A stretch of DNA of 58,125 nt from a virus: positions 1 to 58,125 of IMG/VR virus record IMGVR_UViG_3300020470_004573; one strand, given 5' to 3'. Under the pieces are notes generated by a model. The model ran no database searches, was not told the DNA's origin, and worked only from the letters and a program-made list of their open reading frames with translations. The translations under genes and the position numbers were made by a program. This document shows, one piece after another, positions 55,469 to 58,125 of the stretch; position 1 is the stretch's first letter; the number at the start of each line of letters is the position of its first letter.

Positions 55469-55486
55469 GACCACTTTTTTTTGGTC
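55469..55486 (-). terminator. Weak terminator-like hairpin
   Basis: Coding strand GACCA, A-rich loop, TGGTC, followed by GTTTT. Only five base pairs, so its strength is doubtful. It could end the transcript of the 117-aa gene. Confidence 0.3.
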
Positions 55487-55543
55487 TTTACATATAACCA
55501 TATTGTATTGTAAACCATTAAATTACTTGCTTAAAGTAGTTGT

Positions 55544-55897
55544 TTAAGACTCCCCAACTTGACCAGGAGTTAATTTATCCTTATTTTTTCTTAATTCTTC
55601 TTCAAACTCTTTTAAGTCTTCAAAAGTGTCCATATATTCTTTTACTAATTCTTTTAAATCTTTAAATTTTCCATATTTTTCGTCTAAATTTTTTTCAGTA
55701 GTTGATAATTTTGACATATAATCTTCAGTAACATCTTCCATTGTTATGTCAATTTGTTGTAAAAACTTAACGATAGAATTACTTTGTTTCACTAACTTTA
55801 CTATAACTGAACGATTATCAGCTGATATATCTTCTATGTGATTTATTTTAGCATTTATTTCTTTTAATAATTCTACTATTACTTCTTCTGTTTTCAT
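55544..55897 (-). CDS. Coiled-coil protein, 117 aa
   Basis: Unrecognised. Helical and charged throughout, with heptad-like patterning from about residue 15 to 105 (LLKEINAKINHIED ..., VKEYMDTFEDLKEFEEELRK). No membrane segment. A frame from 55921 adds eight residues, but the ATG at 55897 has GGAG seven bases before it, and the upstream ATG overlaps the late-type element, so I take 55897. Probably a structural or regulatory factor that acts as an oligomer; function unknown. Confidence 0.6.
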   Translation of the reverse strand: MKTEEVIVELLKEINAKINHIEDISADNRSVIVKLVKQSNSIVKFLQQIDITMEDVTEDYMSKLSTTEKNLDEKYGKFKDLKELVKEYMDTFEDLKEFEEELRKNKDKLTPGQVGES

Positions 55898-55901
55898 AAT
55901 A

Positions 55902-56036
55902 TTACTCCGTGAGTTTATCATATATAAATATCATGTTAGAACAGAATAACAATGATAAATAAACTATTGACATAACAAATGTGACACAGATTAAACACAT
56001 AATCCAAGGCATTATAAAAAGTATGTCTTTAATCAT
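55902..56036 (-). CDS. Putative 44-aa membrane peptide
   Basis: A small frame MIKDILFIMPWIMCLICVTF ... ending YDKLTE, with one long hydrophobic helix (about 5-33) and a charged end. It starts two bases past the deformylase stop (TAATATG) and its stop lies four bases before the next ATG, a tight fit that favours a real, coupled gene. No clear Shine-Dalgarno. The late-type element copy 3 lies inside its coding region. Confidence 0.45.
   Translation of the reverse strand: MIKDILFIMPWIMCLICVTFVMSIVYLSLLFCSNMIFIYDKLTE
55921..55931 (-). promoter_or_regulatory. Putative late promoter element (copy 3)
   Basis: Exact TATATAAATAT on the plus strand, 24 nt upstream of the ATG at 55897 and followed on the coding strand by GATAAAC. 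It lies within the small 44-aa frame. Confidence 0.45.
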
Positions 56037-56037
56037 A

Positions 56038-56598
56038 TTAAACTAAAGTCCAACCATCCTTAAAGTAAGGTTGTGCTTTTTTCCATTTTAAAATTTTACT
56101 ATCACCATCTTTTTCTATAGTAACCTTTTCGTTCCTACCAATTTTTCGAGTAACTCTTTTTATGGTATTGCTTTTTAATTTTCTATCAAACATTGTTATA
56201 CCATTTAAGTGGTCTATTTCGTGTTGTGCACAAACAGCTTCAAGTAAACTATCATCGTCTTCATCACTACCAAGTATAACTTCACCGTGATTAGCAGACC
56301 TTATAGTAACCCATCTGGCTCTATTTGTAGTAACAACCTTTTTAGGAAAAGATAAACAAGATTCAGGAACTAAAACATTCCCATCTAATTTTATAATTTC
56401 AGGATTAATAAAAGCTATAGGTTCTTTTACATTAATAACACACACTCTTTTATCAATTCCAATTTGATTTGCAGCTAATCCAATACCTTTATCTTTAAGT
56501 TCTTTAAATAATTTAACTGCGATATCTTCACCTTCTTGTAAGGTTGAAACTTCTTCACATTTCGTTCTTAATCTATCTTTATTATTTTTTATTATCAA
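56038..56598 (-). CDS. def: Peptide deformylase
   Basis: Removes the formyl group from the starting Met of new proteins. 186 aa with all three family motifs: GIGLAANQIG (38-47), ESCLS (79-83, metal ligand C81; the usual residue before C is Gly) and HEIDH (126-130, metal ligands H126 and H130). A ~45-residue Lys-rich C-terminal extension is longer than in the shorter cyanophage enzymes I recall. Overlaps the thioredoxin gene by four bases. Peptide deformylases are frequent in marine phages, where they may support rapid synthesis of new proteins. Confidence 0.93.
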   Translation of the reverse strand: MIIKNNKDRLRTKCEEVSTLQEGEDIAVKLFKELKDKGIGLAANQIGIDKRVCVINVKEPIAFINPEIIKLDGNVLVPESCLSFPKKVVTTNRARWVTIRSANHGEVILGSDEDDDSLLEAVCAQHEIDHLNGITMFDRKLKSNTIKRVTRKIGRNEKVTIEKDGDSKILKWKKAQPYFKDGWTLV

Positions 56599-57071
56599 CT
56601 TACTAACCCTTTTATTTTATTTATAATTTTATTAAAAGTAGATACAGGGTCTTCCTTTACTACTTTTTGGTGACATTTTCCACCACAACATTTATCTTTT
56701 TTTTTAGAATCATTAGATAATAGTCTACTATCTATAATTTCTTTTAATTGGTCTTTACTTGGTGCACCTGCCTGTATAGCTGGTTTACCATCTTTAGGAA
56801 TAAATACCAATGTAGGTACACTCCTAACACCAAATTGTTGAGATACTTCCAACTCATCTTCAATATTTAATTTATAAATGTCTATAGCACCATCATATTC
56901 TTTATCCAATTCTTCTAATATAGGATTTAATGCTTTACAAGGTCCACACCAACTTGCATGAAAGTCAAGTACTACAGGTTTTTTTCCAAGAAACTTTATT
57001 TCATCAGAATCTTTTACATTGGTGTCATATACATTTTTATCAAAATATAATTTATTTATGTTTTTTACCAT
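56595..57071 (-). CDS. Thioredoxin with Cys-rich C-terminal extension
   Basis: 158 aa. A thioredoxin fold with the canonical WCGPC active site (41-45), the segment VVLDFHAS before it, cis-Pro in VRSVPTLVF and a C-terminal helix. About 40 extra residues follow, including CCGGKCHQK, a possible metal site not found in ordinary thioredoxins. It may keep cysteines reduced or help form disulfides, which is of interest because the fibre proteins in this window have very many cysteines; that link is speculation. Overlaps its neighbours on both sides. Confidence 0.88.
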   Translation of the reverse strand: MVKNINKLYFDKNVYDTNVKDSDEIKFLGKKPVVLDFHASWCGPCKALNPILEELDKEYDGAIDIYKLNIEDELEVSQQFGVRSVPTLVFIPKDGKPAIQAGAPSKDQLKEIIDSRLLSNDSKKKDKCCGGKCHQKVVKEDPVSTFNKIINKIKGLVS

Positions 57072-57519
57072 TTAATTTTCCCCGCTTTTGTTTTTTTCTT
57101 TTTTTCCAATCACTTATTTGTTTATACAACTTTTCGTCTTTTGATAATTTCTTTTTCTTCTTTCGTGGTTTCACTTTTGTTGGTGGAAGAGTACCTTTTA
57201 AATCAGGTTGTTCTTTTCCTTTGTGAAACACATTACCATCCTTATCAACAAACTCATTCATCCACTGCCAACCTGGTGGTCTACCTGTTGGTTTATATTG
57301 TTTTGTTTTAAATGAATCAGGATATTTAATCATATCAATCATAGTTACACATTTACTACAAGTAATGTAACCAACTGGGTCATCTACCTTTTGGTAATCA
57401 CAACAAAATTTACATTGCAACCATTTCTGTCCATCCTCATCTACATAAGAATGTCTTTCAGGTTTAAATGATTTAAATCCATTTTTCTTTAAGTTTTTTA
57501 TATCATCTTCTCTTGACAT
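57052..57519 (-). CDS. Small zinc-ribbon-like protein, 155 aa
   Basis: Unrecognised beyond two CxxC pairs (CKFC near 36-39 and CSKC near 54-57) that could bind zinc, in a 155-aa protein with a Pro/Gly/Trp-rich middle (RPPGWQWMNEFVDKDGN) and a strongly basic C-terminal 60 residues. It could bind nucleic acid. First gene downstream of the promoter at 57534-57563; AAAGGA lies just before the ATG. It overlaps the thioredoxin gene by 20 nt. Confidence 0.6.
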   Translation of the reverse strand: MSREDDIKNLKKNGFKSFKPERHSYVDEDGQKWLQCKFCCDYQKVDDPVGYITCSKCVTMIDMIKYPDSFKTKQYKPTGRPPGWQWMNEFVDKDGNVFHKGKEQPDLKGTLPPTKVKPRKKKKKLSKDEKLYKQISDWKKRKKQKRGKLNGKKHK

Positions 57520-57533
57520 ACATTGTATCCTTT

Positions 57534-57563
57534 AATATACTACTTTTGATCTATATATGTCAA
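57534..57563 (-). promoter_or_regulatory. Sigma70-like promoter for the right-hand operon
   Basis: Coding strand -35 TTGACA (57558-57563), 18-bp spacer beginning TATAT, -10 TATATT (57534-57539), preceded by AAAGC. This is the best match to the sigma70 consensus of the four. Predicted start near 57527, ~8 nt before the ATG at 57519. Confidence 0.75.
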
Positions 57564-57566
57564 GCT

Positions 57567-57817
57567 TTAATTTTTTTTACGAGATTTTTTTTTCTTTACT
57601 CTTTTACCGAGTTTAGATTTATCGATAATCATACCATTTGACTCACCTTCAAAGTATGCAGAATGATTGTGTTTTACTTTACAATGATTAGGACATTGAT
57701 ATTTTTTATCTACTATAACTACTTGATTTTCATAGTGATAGGGTTGAGGTCCGTAATTATTTTGTATGTATCCTATAAGAAATGCTAATGCTATTAGTAC
57801 TAAATCGCCGTTCCCAT
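57567..57817 (-). pseudogene. Small membrane/Cys-His protein gene with apparent frameshift
   Basis: An ATG at 57817 with a near-perfect AAGGAGG stops after five codons (MGTAI). The frame one base earlier is open to 57567 and encodes a hydrophobic helix (DLVLIALAFLIGYIQ), a Cys/His cluster YQCPNHCKVKHNHSAYF, and a basic tail. I recall similar short proteins with this cluster in marine phages. So either a base is missing or extra near 57800 (sequencing error or true mutation), or an unusual start is used. It overlaps the gene to its right by 61 nt. Confidence 0.55.
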
Positions 57818-58125
57818 TTTGAATCCTCCTTCGGTTTCCACCATTTATCTATTAAAAACGCAATACCTATTCCGGCAACATCATAAGCTAAATCATATTT
57901 AGAAAATCCATCTCCACCCCATCTACCATATTTTTCCCAGGGTAATATTGCATCTATACATTCCTTTCCAAGACCTAAATAGAATGTGTATAATATAGAT
58001 TCTTGTTCAGTATATCCTTTGTGTCTAAAGAAAAAATAAGCACCTGCACTTCCTACAAAGTGAGCTTCTTTATCCATCGTGAACTCGGCAGTATCATCTG
58101 CCCATCTCCACTTACCAAACTCTTG
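57757..58125 (-). CDS. YfiM/DUF2279-like membrane protein, partial at the right edge
   Basis: At least 122 codons. An in-frame stretch before the ATG at 58077 (QEFGKWRWADDTAEFT) is open to the window edge and reads naturally into MDKEAHFVGSAGAYFFF, so the true start probably lies outside. The D-K-x-x-H-F-x-G-S, GLGKECIDAI, and FSKYDLAYDVAGIGIAFLI elements are those of YfiM-like/DUF2279 small membrane proteins, which carry such K-E-x-x-D and D-x-x-x-D-x-x-G motifs. Function unknown. Confidence 0.6.
   Translation of the reverse strand, partial: QEFGKWRWADDTAEFTMDKEAHFVGSAGAYFFFRHKGYTEQESILYTFYLGLGKECIDAILPWEKYGRWGGDGFSKYDLAYDVAGIGIAFLIDKWWKPKEDSKWERRFSTNSISISYRIHTK

Larger units (their letters stand above)
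55246..55543. other. Noncoding 298-bp gap upstream of the barrel gene
   Basis: The longest gap of the window. It holds a full copy of the 11-bp late-type element (55441-55451), a weak hairpin (55469-55486) and two related CAA(T/A)ATGGTTATA stretches on the coding strand. A 65-codon plus-strand frame here has no ribosome site and is not believed. A long 5' leader for the barrel gene is possible. Confidence 0.6.

Noticed and set aside
55300-55497. Plus-strand 65-codon frame in the largest gap
   Set aside because: No ribosome site, opposite to all other genes, and low-complexity AT-driven composition.
55898-55921. Longer start for the 117-aa coiled-coil protein
   Set aside because: GGAG supports the ATG at 55897; the upstream ATG overlaps the late-type element.
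1-58125. tRNA genes
   Set aside because: No T-arm signature such as GGTTCGAATCC with a matching cloverleaf was found on either strand by eye.

Overview
This window is about 58 kb of a strongly AT-rich tailed-phage genome. Every supported gene lies on the minus strand, so transcription runs from high to low coordinates. Several proteins have recognisable T4-like relatives: a gp6-like and a gp25-like baseplate wedge protein, a gp5-like spike or hub protein, a gp55-like late sigma factor, a DnaG-type primase, and SbcD/SbcC (gp47/gp46) recombination domains. The accessory set (PhoH, peptide deformylase, 2OG-Fe(II) oxygenase, Dam-like methylase, thioredoxin) is typical of marine T4-like myoviruses. 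I saw no rRNA, tRNA, CRISPR array, integrase or insertion sequence.

Layout from the right edge, in transcription order. (1) 58125-49113: small and early-type genes. These are a YfiM-like membrane protein cut by the window edge, a small membrane/Cys-His protein that looks frameshifted, a Cys-rich protein, thioredoxin, peptide deformylase, a predicted outer-membrane beta-barrel, a small membrane protein, PhoH, a 3D-domain protein, a four-helix membrane protein, a Dam-like methylase, an HD hydrolase and the late sigma factor. (2) 49021-40932: baseplate genes. (3) 40914-5807: a very large tail, fibre or adhesin region. Four consecutive genes encode proteins of 1513, 6224, 907 and 2064 aa and cover about 32 kb, over half the window. 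Three smaller tail proteins follow. (4) 5767-1: replication, repair and accessory genes: a metallopeptidase, a RuvC-like nuclease, primase, a RimK-like ligase, a phosphomannomutase-like enzyme, a 2OG oxygenase, and an SbcD-SbcC fusion running off the left edge.

The outstanding feature is the giant fibre locus. The 6224-aa and 1513-aa proteins consist largely of Cys-rich CGVC-GGDG and GCTD-type repeats, DxDGDG calcium-binding-like repeats, a lamin-tail-like domain, PKD and FN3-like domains, a cohesin-like domain and a dockerin-like EF-hand. This architecture is known from secreted proteins of marine bacteria such as Marinimicrobia and Bacteroidota, not from phage tails. It suggests a host from such a lineage; that is inference.

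The noncoding DNA gives two promoter families. A sigma70-like promoter (TTGAC, 17-18 bp, TATATT, usually preceded by AAGC) occurs four times; at two of these the start codon falls at or within a few bases of the predicted transcription start, implying leaderless mRNA. A second element, with TATATAAATAT on the plus strand, occurs five times upstream of minus-strand genes and may be the site read by the phage's own late sigma factor. Stop-start overlaps of the TAATG type are common and suggest translational coupling along long transcripts.
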